Source of the DNA: Pseudomonas viridiflava
Lineage (GTDB): Bacteria > Pseudomonadota > Gammaproteobacteria > Pseudomonadales > Pseudomonadaceae
NCBI RefSeq assembly: GCF_900583165.1
Contig: NZ_UTKY01000001.1
Location: 1-64,000 of the forward strand
Direction of reading: 5' to 3'
DNA: 64,000 bases
This document shows positions 46,335-57,793 of the stretch, piece by piece (position 1 is the stretch's first letter; the number at the start of each line of letters is the position of its first letter). A model generated the notes under the pieces. It saw only the letters and a list, made by a program, of their open reading frames with translations, had not been told where the DNA came from and searched no databases. Both the position numbers and the translations under genes were made by a program.

Positions 46335-48382
46335 GCTGCCGCGTCCTCACTCAGGCCGCTGTGACGCAAGAGTGCGTCAATCGACGGCGCGCGTCCGCGG
46401 AAGTCGACGAACAACACCATCGGCGCCTGGGAACCGCCACGGGCCAGGATCGCCTCGCGGAAAGCGCGCCCGGTTTCGGCGTTGAGCACGCCGTCTTCCT
46501 CAAACTTGGAGAAGGCATCGGCGGACAACACTTCGGCCCACTTGTAGCTGTAGTAACCCGCCGCATAGCCGCCAGCAAAGATGTGCGCAAAGCTATTGGG
46601 GAAGCGGTTGTAAGCCGGCGGGCGCATCACCGAGACTTCATCGCGAATGCCTTCCAGCACCTGCGCCACACTGCGGCCATCACCGTGGGTAGCGTGCAGT
46701 TCGAAGTCAAACAGCGAGAACTCCAGCTGACGCACCATCATTAGGCCGGACTGGAAATTCTTCGCCGCGAGCATTTTTTCCAGCATGTCCTGAGGCAGCG
46801 GCTCACCGCTCTCATAGTGACCAGAGATCAGCGCCAGGCCTTCGGGCTCCCAGCACCAGTTCTCCATGAACTGGCTCGGCAGCTCTACCGCATCCCAAGC
46901 CACGCCGTTGATGCCGGACACGCCAGCATGTTCAACGCGGGTCAACAAGTGGTGCAGGCCGTGACCGAATTCGTGGAACAAGGTGGTGACTTCATCGTGG
47001 GTCAACAGGGCAGGCTTGCCGCTGTCGGCCGGAGTGAAGTTGCACACCAGGTTGGCTACCGGGCTTTGCAGTACGCCGTCGACCTTGCGACGACGGTCGC
47101 GCGCACCGTCCATCCAGGCGCCGCCACGCTTGTTGGCGCGGGCGTACAGGTCGAAGAAGAAGCGGCCGACGTGCTGGCCGTTTTCCTTAATTTCAAACAG
47201 GCGCACGTCCGGGTGCCAGGTGTCGAAGCCCTTTTGCTCGGCGATTTCGATGCCGTACAGGCGTTGCACAATGGCGAACAGGCCGCCCAACACTTTATCG
47301 ATGGGGAAGTAAGCGCGCAGGGCTTCCTGGGACACGCTGTAACGCTGCTCACGCAGTTTTTCGCCGTAGAAACCACTGTCCCAGCTTTGCAGGTCGGCGC
47401 AGCCTTGTTCGCCAGCGTAAGCCTTGAGCTGTTGCAGGTCTTGAGCAGCAAACGGCTTGCTGCGCTTGGCCAGGTCACGCAGGAAACTCAGCACCTGGTC
47501 GCTGGACTCGGCCATCTTGGTGGCCAGGCTCAGTTCAGAGAACGACGCATAGCCCAACAGCTTGGCCAGTTCCTGACGCAAGTCGAGGATCTGTTCCATC
47601 ACCGGGCCGTTATCGTTCTGACCGGCGTTCGGGCCTTGGTCCGACGCACGGGTGCAGTAGGCCGCGTAGACCTCTTCGCGCAGGGCGCGGTCGTGGGCGT
47701 AGGTCATTACCGCGTAGTAGCTGGGGAATTCCAGGGTGATCAGCCAGCCATCGAGGCCTTTGGCCTGGGCGGCGGCCGCCATCTGTGCCTTGGCCGAATC
47801 GGTCAGGCCGGCGAGGGTGGCTTCGTCGGTGACGTGTTTGGTCCAGGCTTGGGTGGCGTCCAGCAATTGGTTGGAAAACTTGCTGCCCAGCTCGGACAGT
47901 TTGCTTTGCACTTCGGCGTAGCGTTTTTGCTGCTCCGGCGGCAAATCGATACCCGACAGGCGGAAGTCGCGCAGCGAGTGTTCCAGAATGGTTTTTTGCG
48001 CCACGTCGAAACCGGCAGCTTCGGGGCTGTTGGCCAGGGCTTCGAAAGCCTGGAACAGCTCACGGTTCTGGCCCATCTCAGTGGAGTAGGCGCTCAACGC
48101 CGGCAGGCAACCTTCATAGGCTTCGCGCAATTCGGCGCTGTTGCACACGGCGTTGAGGTGGCTGACCGGGCTCCAGGCGGCGCCCAGGCGGTCGTTCAAT
48201 TCGTCCATGGCCAGTACCAGCCCGGCCCATGTAGGGTTCTTACCCTGGCTTTGCAGGATACCTTCGATGGCAACACGGTTGTCGGCGAGGATCTGTTCGA
48301 TGGCCGGTTGCACGTGCTCGGCACGGATCGCCGAGAACGGCGGCAGGTCGTAGGACTGCAGAAGAGGGTTGTTCGCGCTCAC
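46331..48382 (-). CDS. prlC: Oligopeptidase A
   Basis: A 683-residue cytoplasmic M3-family zinc peptidase that degrades short peptides and cleaved signal peptides. The zinc motif is TTLFHEFGHGLHHLL (HExxH), with the third ligand Glu about 29 residues later. Start GTG 48382 (giving VSANNPLLQSYDLPPF) has AAGG upstream and gives the usual family length; the frame open to 48445 is not supported. Confidence 0.94.
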   Translation of the reverse strand: MSANNPLLQSYDLPPFSAIRAEHVQPAIEQILADNRVAIEGILQSQGKNPTWAGLVLAMDELNDRLGAAWSPVSHLNAVCNSAELREAYEGCLPALSAYSTEMGQNRELFQAFEALANSPEAAGFDVAQKTILEHSLRDFRLSGIDLPPEQQKRYAEVQSKLSELGSKFSNQLLDATQAWTKHVTDEATLAGLTDSAKAQMAAAAQAKGLDGWLITLEFPSYYAVMTYAHDRALREEVYAAYCTRASDQGPNAGQNDNGPVMEQILDLRQELAKLLGYASFSELSLATKMAESSDQVLSFLRDLAKRSKPFAAQDLQQLKAYAGEQGCADLQSWDSGFYGEKLREQRYSVSQEALRAYFPIDKVLGGLFAIVQRLYGIEIAEQKGFDTWHPDVRLFEIKENGQHVGRFFFDLYARANKRGGAWMDGARDRRRKVDGVLQSPVANLVCNFTPADSGKPALLTHDEVTTLFHEFGHGLHHLLTRVEHAGVSGINGVAWDAVELPSQFMENWCWEPEGLALISGHYESGEPLPQDMLEKMLAAKNFQSGLMMVRQLEFSLFDFELHATHGDGRSVAQVLEGIRDEVSVMRPPAYNRFPNSFAHIFAGGYAAGYYSYKWAEVLSADAFSKFEEDGVLNAETGRAFREAILARGGSQAPMVLFVDFRGRAPSIDALLRHSGLSEDAAA

Positions 48383-48484
48383 GGTTGGCACCTTGGCTGA
48401 AGAAACATGTAAGAACAAAGATGGGGCCATCTTAATTACAATCAACGCCCACCGCAGCTATCAGCAGATAAGAGAGAGGCTATC

Positions 48485-49027
48485 GTGACCCTTCGCACCT
48501 ATCAGAACCACACGCCAACCCTGGGCGCCGGGGCTTTTGTCGATATTTCGGCGGTGGTGATCGGCGATGTCGAAATCGGCACCGACAGCTCGGTATGGCC
48601 GCTGACCGTCATTCGCGGCGACATGCACCGCATCCGCATCGGTGCGCGCACCAGCGTGCAGGACGGCTGCGTGCTGCACATCACCCACACTGGGCCCTTC
48701 AACCCGGATGGTTTCCCGCTGTTGATCGGCGACGACGTGACCATCGCCCACAAAGTCATGCTGCATGGCTGCCGCGTGGGCAATCGCATCCTGATCGGCA
48801 TGGGCAGTATCGTGATGGACGGCGCCGTGGTGGAAGATGACGTGATCATCGGCGCCGGCAGCCTGGTGCCGCCGGGCAAGAAACTGGAAAGCGGCTTTTT
48901 GTACGTGGGCAGCCCGGTTAAACAGATTCGCGCCCTGACTGACAAAGAGCGCGCCTTTTTCACCTACAGCGCCGCCAACTACGTGAAGCTCAAAGACCTG
49001 CACCTAGCCGAGGGATTCAACCGATGA
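48485..49027 (+). CDS. Gamma carbonic anhydrase-family protein
   Basis: A 180-residue left-handed beta-helix protein (hexapeptide repeats such as VVIGDVEIG, VIIGAGSL) of the YrdA/PaaY type. Metal-site histidines appear in HITHTG and AHKVMLHGC. Many such proteins bind zinc; enzymatic activity is unproven for most. Start GTG 48485 follows GAGAGAGG. The end overlaps the next gene by ATGA. Confidence 0.87.
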   Translation: MTLRTYQNHTPTLGAGAFVDISAVVIGDVEIGTDSSVWPLTVIRGDMHRIRIGARTSVQDGCVLHITHTGPFNPDGFPLLIGDDVTIAHKVMLHGCRVGNRILIGMGSIVMDGAVVEDDVIIGAGSLVPPGKKLESGFLYVGSPVKQIRALTDKERAFFTYSAANYVKLKDLHLAEGFNR

Positions 49028-49683
49028 CCCAGAAGTACCAAACTGTGTTGTTCGATTTGGACGGCACCCTCACCGACCCGCGTGAGGGCATCACCCGTTC
49101 AATCCAGTACGCACTCGGCAAGCTGGGGATAGACGAGCCGGACCTGGCTAAGCTCGAACACTTCATCGGCCCGCCACTGTTGCAGGCGTTCATGCAGTTC
49201 TACGACTTTGATGAAGCCAAGGCCTGGGAAGCGGTAAATTTTTACCGCGAGCGCTTCAAGGTCACCGGGCTGTATGAAAACCGTGTGTTCGACGGCGTGA
49301 TGCCGCTACTGGAAGACTTGGGCAGTCAGGGCCGACAGCTCTACGTCGCCACGTCCAAGCCATGGGTGTTTGCCCGCGAAATCGCCCGGCATTTTGATTT
49401 TGCCAAGCACTTCAAGGTGATCTACGGCAGCGAGCTGGACGGCACGCGCACCAACAAGGTCGAGCTGATCGCTCACTTGATCAGTGAAGAGAGACTGGAC
49501 CCAGCCACCACTCTGATGATCGGCGACCGCAAGCACGACCTGATCGGCGCGCGCAGCAATGGGCTGGATTCGGCGGCGGTGGGGTATGGGTTTGGTAGTT
49601 TTGAGGAATTGAATGCCGAGGCGCCGACTTGGCATTTTGAGACGTTGGAGCAGATGCATCAGGCGTTTATGCAGCGACCTTGA
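49024..49683 (+). CDS. HAD-family phosphatase, phosphoglycolate phosphatase-like
   Basis: A 219-residue haloacid dehalogenase-fold hydrolase. Motif I is LFDLDGTLTD, motif II is VATSKP, and motif III/IV is MIGDRKHDLIGA. A helical cap lies between motifs I and II. Similar to Gph/YjjG proteins, but the substrate cannot be fixed. Coupled to the gamma carbonic anhydrase gene. Confidence 0.87.
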   Translation: MTQKYQTVLFDLDGTLTDPREGITRSIQYALGKLGIDEPDLAKLEHFIGPPLLQAFMQFYDFDEAKAWEAVNFYRERFKVTGLYENRVFDGVMPLLEDLGSQGRQLYVATSKPWVFAREIARHFDFAKHFKVIYGSELDGTRTNKVELIAHLISEERLDPATTLMIGDRKHDLIGARSNGLDSAAVGYGFGSFEELNAEAPTWHFETLEQMHQAFMQRP

Positions 49684-49687
49684 GATC

Positions 49688-49763
49688 GCTATCGGGGGCA
49701 AGCCCCCTCCCACACTTGTTTGGCGGCGCGGTCAAAATGTGGGAGGGGGCTTGCCCCCGATGA
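49688..49763. repeat. REP doublet, outward arrangement
   Basis: GCTATCGGGGGCAAGCCCCC...CACA comes first and TGTGGGAGGGGGCTTGCCCC second, 24 bases apart. The GTGGGAGG tails face each other, reversed relative to the doublets at 18.9, 27.9 and 37.6 kb. It lies between convergent gene ends. Confidence 0.88.
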
Positions 49764-49767
49764 GGCC

Positions 49768-50811
49768 CTAAAGCCCACCCACTTCCAACTGCCTCAACGC
49801 CGCTTTGCGCTGCTCCACCGGCAACCTACCCATCTTCTCCACCGCCGCGTAAAACTTCACCCAATCCCCGCCTTCTTGCGCAAACAACGCCGCAAACGCC
49901 GGCACCCACTGGTCATACAGCCCAAACGGCAACAACCTGGCATTGTTCATCGGCTGGTTGATCCAGGCGTCATAACGCTTATCCCCACCCCAACGACTGT
50001 CGCGCAATTGCCGGTAGCCACTGCGCAAGCGCTCGAACTCTGCCGCCTTGGCGCTACGCATCAAGTCGGCTGACAGCGGCTGCGCATAGAGTTTCTCCAA
50101 GCGTTGGCGAGTATCGAGAACCAACTGGATAAACTCATCACGCTGCTTCACCGCCGCCCCACTGACCGGCGCCAACCCCCGCGCCGCACGCCATTGCCGA
50201 GTACCTTCCTGCTCGACAAAGCTCGCGTAAGACTCGTTGAACTCAGTGTCATCCTTTACATAAAAGCGCTGGTGCGCCAGCTCATGAAAGATCAACGTGG
50301 CCAAGCGCTCATCGCCCCAGCTCATCATCGAATTCATGATCGGATCGTTGAACCAACCCAGCGTGGAATAAGCCTCCACGCCACCGATCGACACATCCAT
50401 GCCCCGCTGCTTTAACAACGCTGCCTCACCGCGCGCGGCACCTTGGTTGTAATAGCCGCGATAGGCCACGCAACCGGCGATAGGAAAACAATGGTTTTCG
50501 GGAGAGAGGGAAAACTCCGACGTCGCGAACACATTCCAGACGACGTAAGGCCGGCCAATGTCGGCGTACAAGCGGTAACTTTGGTTGTCGGGCAAGTGCA
50601 GGTGTTCACTGGCGAACGTGCGTGCCTTATGAGATTGCGCCAGATGATCACGCAACAATTGCGGCCGGGCCGGATCGGCGATGACCTTCGACACCGGCTC
50701 ACGCGCCCGCAGCAATTGCCACTGACCGCTGGCCAACTGGCTGTAATAACTGACGCTGGAGCAGCCGCTGAGCAGCATAACCATCAACCCTGGAAAAAAA
50801 AGCCTGACCAT
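49768..50811 (-). CDS. Zinc aminopeptidase-like lipoprotein (PF10023 type)
   Basis: A 347-residue protein with a lipoprotein signal (MVMLLSGCSSV, lipid Cys at 17). The metal motif HELAHQRFYVKDDTEFNESYASFVEQEG (HExxH plus a downstream Glu) matches the predicted aminopeptidase family PF10023. Also typical is the GGVEAYSTLGWFNDPIMNSMMSW stretch. It should act in the envelope; substrates unknown. ATG 50811 begins the signal peptide. Confidence 0.82.
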   Translation of the reverse strand: MVRLFFPGLMVMLLSGCSSVSYYSQLASGQWQLLRAREPVSKVIADPARPQLLRDHLAQSHKARTFASEHLHLPDNQSYRLYADIGRPYVVWNVFATSEFSLSPENHCFPIAGCVAYRGYYNQGAARGEAALLKQRGMDVSIGGVEAYSTLGWFNDPIMNSMMSWGDERLATLIFHELAHQRFYVKDDTEFNESYASFVEQEGTRQWRAARGLAPVSGAAVKQRDEFIQLVLDTRQRLEKLYAQPLSADLMRSAKAAEFERLRSGYRQLRDSRWGGDKRYDAWINQPMNNARLLPFGLYDQWVPAFAALFAQEGGDWVKFYAAVEKMGRLPVEQRKAALRQLEVGGL

Positions 50812-50928
50812 GCCCCGACTGCTCCTGGGTAATTTGCTCGCCAGACTATCGCGCCTGCTCGGGATATTTCCATGGCGTGAGGTGTTTATACTCACAGGCA
50901 GCCATCAACCCCTCTTCGAGTGCCTGCC

Positions 50929-51351
50929 ATGCGCCAGCTTATGCTTCCCGTCGCCGCGCTGCTCCTCAGCGCTTGCACCTCGACTCCCGTACCGCCGATG
51001 GACCCGCAACAGGCGTGGGTCGATTTCGCCACTCCGACACCGGGCGCCAAACTGGTGATGGCTCAGCGCTTGGACGGCAAGAACCTCGACGATGGGCGCT
51101 ATTTCCAATTCCCGCCAGGCAGTCACGAGTTGATGGTGCGTTTCGACTTCGAAGTGCCCACCGGCGGGAGCCTGAACGGGTTTGGGCAAATGACAGACCG
51201 CACTTGCTTCATGACAGTTGAGTACGCGAATTTCGCGGCCGGCCAACGCTATCGCCTGGAAGGTCGCTCGTTGGGCTACACGCCGAATATCAGGTTGTAT
51301 AACGCCGCCCGCCAATTGCTGGCCGAAGAGCGCAGCGTCAACTGCCTGTGA
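50929..51351 (+). CDS. Hypothetical lipoprotein
   Basis: A 140-residue protein with a lipoprotein signal (VAALLLSACTSTP, lipid Cys near 16). The mature part has LPPGSHELMVRFDFEV-like and CFMTVEYANFAAGQRYRLEGRS stretches seen in small PRK-type outer-membrane lipoproteins. Function unknown. The stop TGA abuts the stop of the convergent DUF1161 gene in a TGATCA palindrome. Confidence 0.72.
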   Translation: MRQLMLPVAALLLSACTSTPVPPMDPQQAWVDFATPTPGAKLVMAQRLDGKNLDDGRYFQFPPGSHELMVRFDFEVPTGGSLNGFGQMTDRTCFMTVEYANFAAGQRYRLEGRSLGYTPNIRLYNAARQLLAEERSVNCL

Positions 51352-51591
51352 TCAGTCGTTATTCTTCTGATAGACGATGGCTTTGGTCCCGTTCTCACAA
51401 CTGCCGACGACCATGGCTACGTCGTGCTTCTCAGCCTCTTCCTTGCTGACGATCTCCAAGGTGTAGGACGGCACCGCGTTAGCCTGGATCTTGACCTCGA
51501 TCTCTTTCCTGAGCTCTTCACAATCTTTGGGTGCGGCCACAGCCGAAGTGGCCAGCACACCGCAGATGATCGCCAAGGCAAAACGTTTCAT
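51352..51591 (-). CDS. DUF1161 exported protein (copy 1)
   Basis: A 79-residue periplasmic protein with a signal peptide (cleavage after SAVAA). The domain has C-E-E-L-R-K-E-I near the start and VVGSCENGTKAIVYQK at the end, two conserved Cys that may form a disulfide. DUF1161 has no known role. A second copy lies at 53481-53705. Confidence 0.85.
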   Translation of the reverse strand: MKRFALAIICGVLATSAVAAPKDCEELRKEIEVKIQANAVPSYTLEIVSKEEAEKHDVAMVVGSCENGTKAIVYQKNND

Positions 51592-51692
51592 GTGTGAAGC
51601 TCCCTGAATGCACTGCGCACGGGTGTGCGTCTAGGCTGCAATAGCTATAGGACCACAGTTTGGAAACGCGAGTTCTGATTTAACGCAGAACT

Positions 51693-51739
51693 AAATGTGG
51701 GAGGGGGCAAGTCGAATCGTCGCACCGCCCCTCCCACAC
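51693..51739. repeat. Collapsed REP hairpin, variant type
   Basis: AAATGTGGGAGGGGGCAAGT runs directly into GTCGAATCGTCGCACCGCCC and CTCCCACA, so only the outer arms and the variant insert remain and the central spacer is lost. Looks like a deletion product of a chimeric doublet such as the one at 33.7 kb. Confidence 0.75.
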
Positions 51740-51768
51740 TGTCCTGTTTACACATCAGTCTTGCGGCG

Positions 51769-52200
51769 TTAGTTGACCAGGGTCGCATCCAGGCTGATTG
51801 TTGCATTCAGCACCTTGGACACTGGGCACCCTTCTTTGGCTTTTTTGCTCAGCTCATCGAACTGCGCCTGGCTCGCGCCCGGGATCTTGGCTTTCAAAAC
51901 CAAATGCACGGCCGTAATCGCAAAGCCACCTTCCACCTGGTCCAGGGTCACTTCAGCCTGGGTATCAATGCTGTCAGCCTTGAGGCCCGCATCGCCCAGA
52001 ATCATTGAGAACGCCATGGAGAAGCAACCGGCATGGGCCGCGCCGATCAGTTCTTCCGGGTTGGTACCCTTACCACCTTCGAAACGGGCCTTGAAGCCGT
52101 AGGGCGCTTCGCGCAGTACGCCGGTTTCTGTAGAGATGGAACCCAGGCCCGTCTTCAGATCACCTTCCCAATGCGCGGATGCCTTTTTAACAATACTCAT
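51769..52200 (-). CDS. osmC: OsmC-family peroxiredoxin
   Basis: A 143-residue organic hydroperoxide reductase. Catalytic cysteines are in GAAHAGCFSMAFS (about 53-65) and AKEGCPVSKVL (about 121-131). The opening VKKASAHWEGDLKTGLGSIST is typical of OsmC rather than Ohr. It protects against peroxides in osmotic or stationary-phase stress. Confidence 0.92.
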   Translation of the reverse strand: MSIVKKASAHWEGDLKTGLGSISTETGVLREAPYGFKARFEGGKGTNPEELIGAAHAGCFSMAFSMILGDAGLKADSIDTQAEVTLDQVEGGFAITAVHLVLKAKIPGASQAQFDELSKKAKEGCPVSKVLNATISLDATLVN

Positions 52201-52418
52201 AGCTTTCTCCTCGAACGGTGGTTTTGCGTCAGTAAGGGTTCTGAGGATAGTCGGCCTGGCAAAGTTCATCTTGTCGGAGAAACCTAGCGATTCAGTAGGA
52301 AATTTCCCAGCTAGCTATTGAATCTCGGGTATATGCCCTCATTGCATAGAGCATGCACATGAAGCGGCAGGTTTTAGTTCGTCTTAAAAGCCTGCGGCCC
52401 CCTTGGAGAAGCAGGCTT

Positions 52419-53420
52419 ATGAAATCGCTGTCCGACGTAAAGTTCTCGACCCTCGACTTGGTGCCCGTGCGCGCCAACGGCAGTGTGGCGCAGTCGCTGC
52501 GCAATTCCCTGGACCTGGCCCAGCACGTCGAAAAGTTTGGCTACAACCGTTTCTGGGTGGCTGAACACCACAATATGGACGGTATCGCCAGCTCGGCTAC
52601 CTCGGTATTGCTGGGTTACCTGGCCGGCGGCACCTCGACGATTCGTGTCGGCTCCGGCGGCGTGATGCTGCCCAATCACGCGCCTTTGGTGATCGCTGAA
52701 CAGTTCGGCACCCTGGAAAGCCTCTACCCCGGCCGTATTGACCTGGGCCTGGGGCGCGCGCCCGGCTCCGACCAAATGACCGCCCGTGCCTTGCGCCGTG
52801 AGCGCTCGGGCAGCGCCGATGATTTCCCCGAAGATGTCTCCGAGCTCATGGCCTACCTGGGCCCACGCACGCCTGACCAACGGGTGATCGCCGTTCCAGG
52901 TACCGGCACCAACGTGCCCGTGTGGCTCCTGGGTTCCAGCCTGTTCAGTGCCCAACTGGCGGGCGAACGCGGCTTGCCCTACGCCTTTGCCTCACATTTC
53001 GCACCACGTTTGATGCATGAGGCGATTCGCGTATACCGCAATCATTTCAAGCCTTCGGCCGTATTGGATAAGCCCTACGTGATGCTGGGTATTCCGCTGG
53101 TAGCGGCGGATACCGACGAGCAGGCCGATTACCTGGCCACTTCGGTGTACCAGCGGATTCTCGCGCTGATGCGAGGGCAGAGCCTGGTGCAGCGCCCACC
53201 CGTGAAAACCATGGATGGCCTATGGCTGCCTCATGAAAAAGACGCCGTGGGCAGCTTCCTCGGCTTGGCGATGGTGGGTAGCCCGGCGAAGATCCGCGCC
53301 AAACTGGAAGTGCTGATCGAGCAGACCGGTGCCGACGAGTTGATCTTTACGTCTGACCTGTACGAGCACGAAGACCGGATTCGTTCCTACGAGCTATTGG
53401 CGCAGTTGATGAAGGGCTAA
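52419..53420 (+). CDS. Luciferase-like monooxygenase (LLM) family protein
   Basis: A 333-residue flavin-dependent oxidoreductase of the bacterial luciferase superfamily, with [74 protein letters not shown], the diagnostic N-terminal block (positions about 39-115). Substrate unknown. ATG 52419 has TTGGAGAAG upstream. A bidirectional terminator follows. Confidence 0.87.
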   Translation: MKSLSDVKFSTLDLVPVRANGSVAQSLRNSLDLAQHVEKFGYNRFWVAEHHNMDGIASSATSVLLGYLAGGTSTIRVGSGGVMLPNHAPLVIAEQFGTLESLYPGRIDLGLGRAPGSDQMTARALRRERSGSADDFPEDVSELMAYLGPRTPDQRVIAVPGTGTNVPVWLLGSSLFSAQLAGERGLPYAFASHFAPRLMHEAIRVYRNHFKPSAVLDKPYVMLGIPLVAADTDEQADYLATSVYQRILALMRGQSLVQRPPVKTMDGLWLPHEKDAVGSFLGLAMVGSPAKIRAKLEVLIEQTGADELIFTSDLYEHEDRIRSYELLAQLMKG

Positions 53421-53431
53421 ACCGCCATGCG

Positions 53432-53463
53432 AAAAAAAACCGACGCACCTGCGTCGGTTTTTT
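53432..53463. terminator. Bidirectional terminator
   Basis: ACCGACGCA / TGCGTCGGT stem flanked by eight As and six Ts ends both the monooxygenase gene (plus) and the DUF1161 gene (minus). Confidence 0.93.
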
Positions 53464-53480
53464 ATGTCTGCAGCACGAGA

Positions 53481-53705
53481 TCAACCGCGCTTGTAGACAA
53501 TTTCCTTGGTGCCGCCTTCGCAGCTGCCGACCACTTTCGCGTCGGTAGAAGCACCTTTATCCACCACTTCCAGCGAATAACCCGAAGCGCCCTTGGCGTC
53601 GATTTTCGCTGCAATTTCGCTTTTGAGCTCTTCACAAGGCTTGCCCGCCGCCAGGGCTGTACCCGCAATGCTCAACAAACCTATCGCTAACAGAAACTTC
53701 TTCAT
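53481..53705 (-). CDS. DUF1161 exported protein (copy 2)
   Basis: A 74-residue periplasmic protein with a signal peptide (cleavage after ALAA) and the same conserved Cys, CEELKSEIAAKIDA and VVGSCEGGTKEIVYKRG, as copy 1 at 51.4 kb. About half the residues agree, so they are diverged paralogues. Confidence 0.87.
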   Translation of the reverse strand: MKKFLLAIGLLSIAGTALAAGKPCEELKSEIAAKIDAKGASGYSLEVVDKGASTDAKVVGSCEGGTKEIVYKRG

Positions 53706-53821
53706 CCGTTACTTTCCTTGCGCTGATCTAAAAGAGCGTGCCGACGCTTGTGGCGTCGGCACCCAATGGTTGTAGCGCAGGTTATGGCAATCGGCCAGTC
53801 GGCAAAGTTCAACCGGCGCGA

Positions 53822-54037
53822 TCAGCTACTGGCAATTCGGAACCCCACCTTAAGGGTGACCTGGAAGTGCGCAGCCTTGCCATCCTTGATGTGACCACGG
53901 GTTTCGGTCACTTCGAACCATTCTAGGTGTTTGATGCTCTTGTGGGCTTCGGCCAGTGCATTGTTGATCGCATCTTCGATGGTGGTAGTCGACGAGCCAA
54001 CCAGTTCGACTTTCTTGTACGTGTGATGATCACTCAT
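53822..54037 (-). CDS. Dodecin
   Basis: A 71-residue flavin/CoA-binding storage protein that assembles into a hollow dodecamer. Family segments: YKKVELVGSSTTTIEDAINNALAEA, the WFEVTETRGHI strand whose Trp stacks on flavin, and FQVTLKVGFRI. Full length. Confidence 0.92.
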   Translation of the reverse strand: MSDHHTYKKVELVGSSTTTIEDAINNALAEAHKSIKHLEWFEVTETRGHIKDGKAAHFQVTLKVGFRIASS

Positions 54038-54225
54038 GGCAGTTCTCCTAAGGGTCGTAAATCAAAAGCGTCGTGAATCAAGAGGGTCGTGAATCAAGCG
54101 TAGCAGTCAATGTTCTTACTGCTTCTGGCGGCTGTTCCTACGTGAAAGTTCAGATTTACTGCACTTTCTGAAACGGCAGCAGTCGGTATCTACACACGCC
54201 ACTCAATCACTTCAGGAGAGTCCAC

Positions 54226-54548
54226 ATGGCCAACACTTCTTTACGCAAAGCGTCACTGGAAAGCATGGAAGCCGAGATTTCGAGCCTGCTTAAGTCTCTG
54301 GAAAGCCTCAAGGACGATGCGTCTGACGAGTCGCGCAAAACCTTGAAGGCCCTGAAAAGCAATGCCGAGAACGCGCTCAAGCATTCCCGTCACCTGATCA
54401 GCGATGCCTACGAAGAAAGCAAAGTCAAAATCCGCGAAACCGGTGTTGCGACCCGGGACTACGCACAAGAGCACCCGTGGACTACAGCCGGTGTGGCTGT
54501 CGGCGCATTGGGCCTGCTGGCTGCGTACTTGCTGTGCAAACGCGGTGA

Positions 54549-54552
<4 letters not shown>
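54226..54552 (+). CDS. DUF883 (ElaB/YqjD-like) membrane-anchored protein
   Basis: A 108-residue protein with a long charged helix (about 5-80) and a C-terminal membrane helix starting [22 protein letters not shown]. coli ElaB and YqjD of this family bind ribosomes at the inner membrane in stationary phase. TCAGGAGAG precedes the ATG. Its end overlaps the trpI stop by four bases. Confidence 0.9.
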
Positions 54553-56784
<2,232 letters not shown>

Positions 56785-56785
<1 letters not shown>

Positions 56786-57594
56786 TGAGCCGCCTGCAAA
56801 CCCGCTTCGACCAACTCAAAGAACAAAACCGCGCCGCCCTGGTGACCTTCGTCACCGCCGGCGACCCAGGCTATGACACCTCACTGGCGATCCTCAAAGG
56901 CTTGCCAGCGGCTGGCGCCGACGTGATCGAGCTGGGCATGCCCTTCACCGACCCGATGGCCGACGGCCCGGCGATCCAGTTGGCCAACATCCGCGCATTG
57001 GAAGCCAAGCAGAACCTGCTCAAAACCCTGCAAATGGTTCGCGAGTTCCGCACAGGCAACAACGACACCCCCTTGGTGTTGATGGGCTACTTCAACCCGA
57101 TCCACAAATATGGCGTACCGAAGTTCATCGCCGACGCCAAGGAAGCCGGCGTAGACGGCCTGATCGTGGTCGACATGCCGCCTGAGCATAACGGCGAGCT
57201 GTGCGACCCAGCCCAGGCCGCCGGCATCGACTTTATCCGCCTGACCACGCCGACCACCGACGACGTACGCCTGCCGACTGTGCTCAACGGCAGCTCTGGT
57301 TTTGTGTACTACGTGTCGGTGGCCGGTGTGACCGGAGCCGGTGCCGCGACCCTAGAGCATGTCGAAGAGGCGGTGGCTCGCCTGCGTCGGCATACCGACC
57401 TGCCGATCAGCATCGGTTTTGGTATTCGCACTCCGGAACAAGCAGCGGCCATCGCACGCTTGGCAGACGGTGTGGTGGTGGGTTCGGCACTGATCGATCA
57501 CATCGCCAATGCGAAAAATGACCAGCAAGCCATCGATGGTGTGTTAGGCCTGTGCGCAGCGCTGTCACAAGGTGTGCGTAACGCACGCGTCTAA
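56785..57594 (+). CDS. trpA: Tryptophan synthase alpha subunit
   Basis: A 269-residue TIM-barrel enzyme that splits indoleglycerol phosphate. Catalytic Glu is in [16 protein letters not shown] (near residue 50) and Asp in the same segment (near 61); the phosphate loop is [10 protein letters not shown]. Translationally coupled to trpB, and followed by a terminator. Confidence 0.97.
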
Positions 57595-57605
57595 GGCATG
57601 AAGAA

Positions 57606-57634
57606 GGGGGTTCAGACGACCTTGAACCCTCTTT
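57606..57634 (+). terminator. Terminator of trpBA
   Basis: GGGTTCA-N8-TGAACCC stem, extended by G-rich and CTCTTT flanks, lies about 12 bases after the trpA stop and ends in TCTTTG. Confidence 0.75.
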
Positions 57635-57793
57635 GCGGATTAAACTTCCTCACTCAACCGCTCATAAAAAGATTTCACTGACTGACGCACAGTCTTACGG
57701 CAAATCCCGACGTCGGCTGCACCCGCATTTCCAGCCCTCATTGATAATCCTTCGGCGAATTTTGGTTCTACAACCGCCCGAAAGGAAACTTTG

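Noticed and set aside
46817..48400. 527-codon plus-strand frame opposite prlC
   Set aside because: Antisense shadow of prlC; no ribosome-binding site and no family resemblance.
57610..57665. Possible Hrp box (TGAACCC ... TCACTCA) upstream of the unknown gene pair
   Set aside because: The first half is part of the trpBA terminator stem and the spacing is about 21 bases, outside the 15-17 required.
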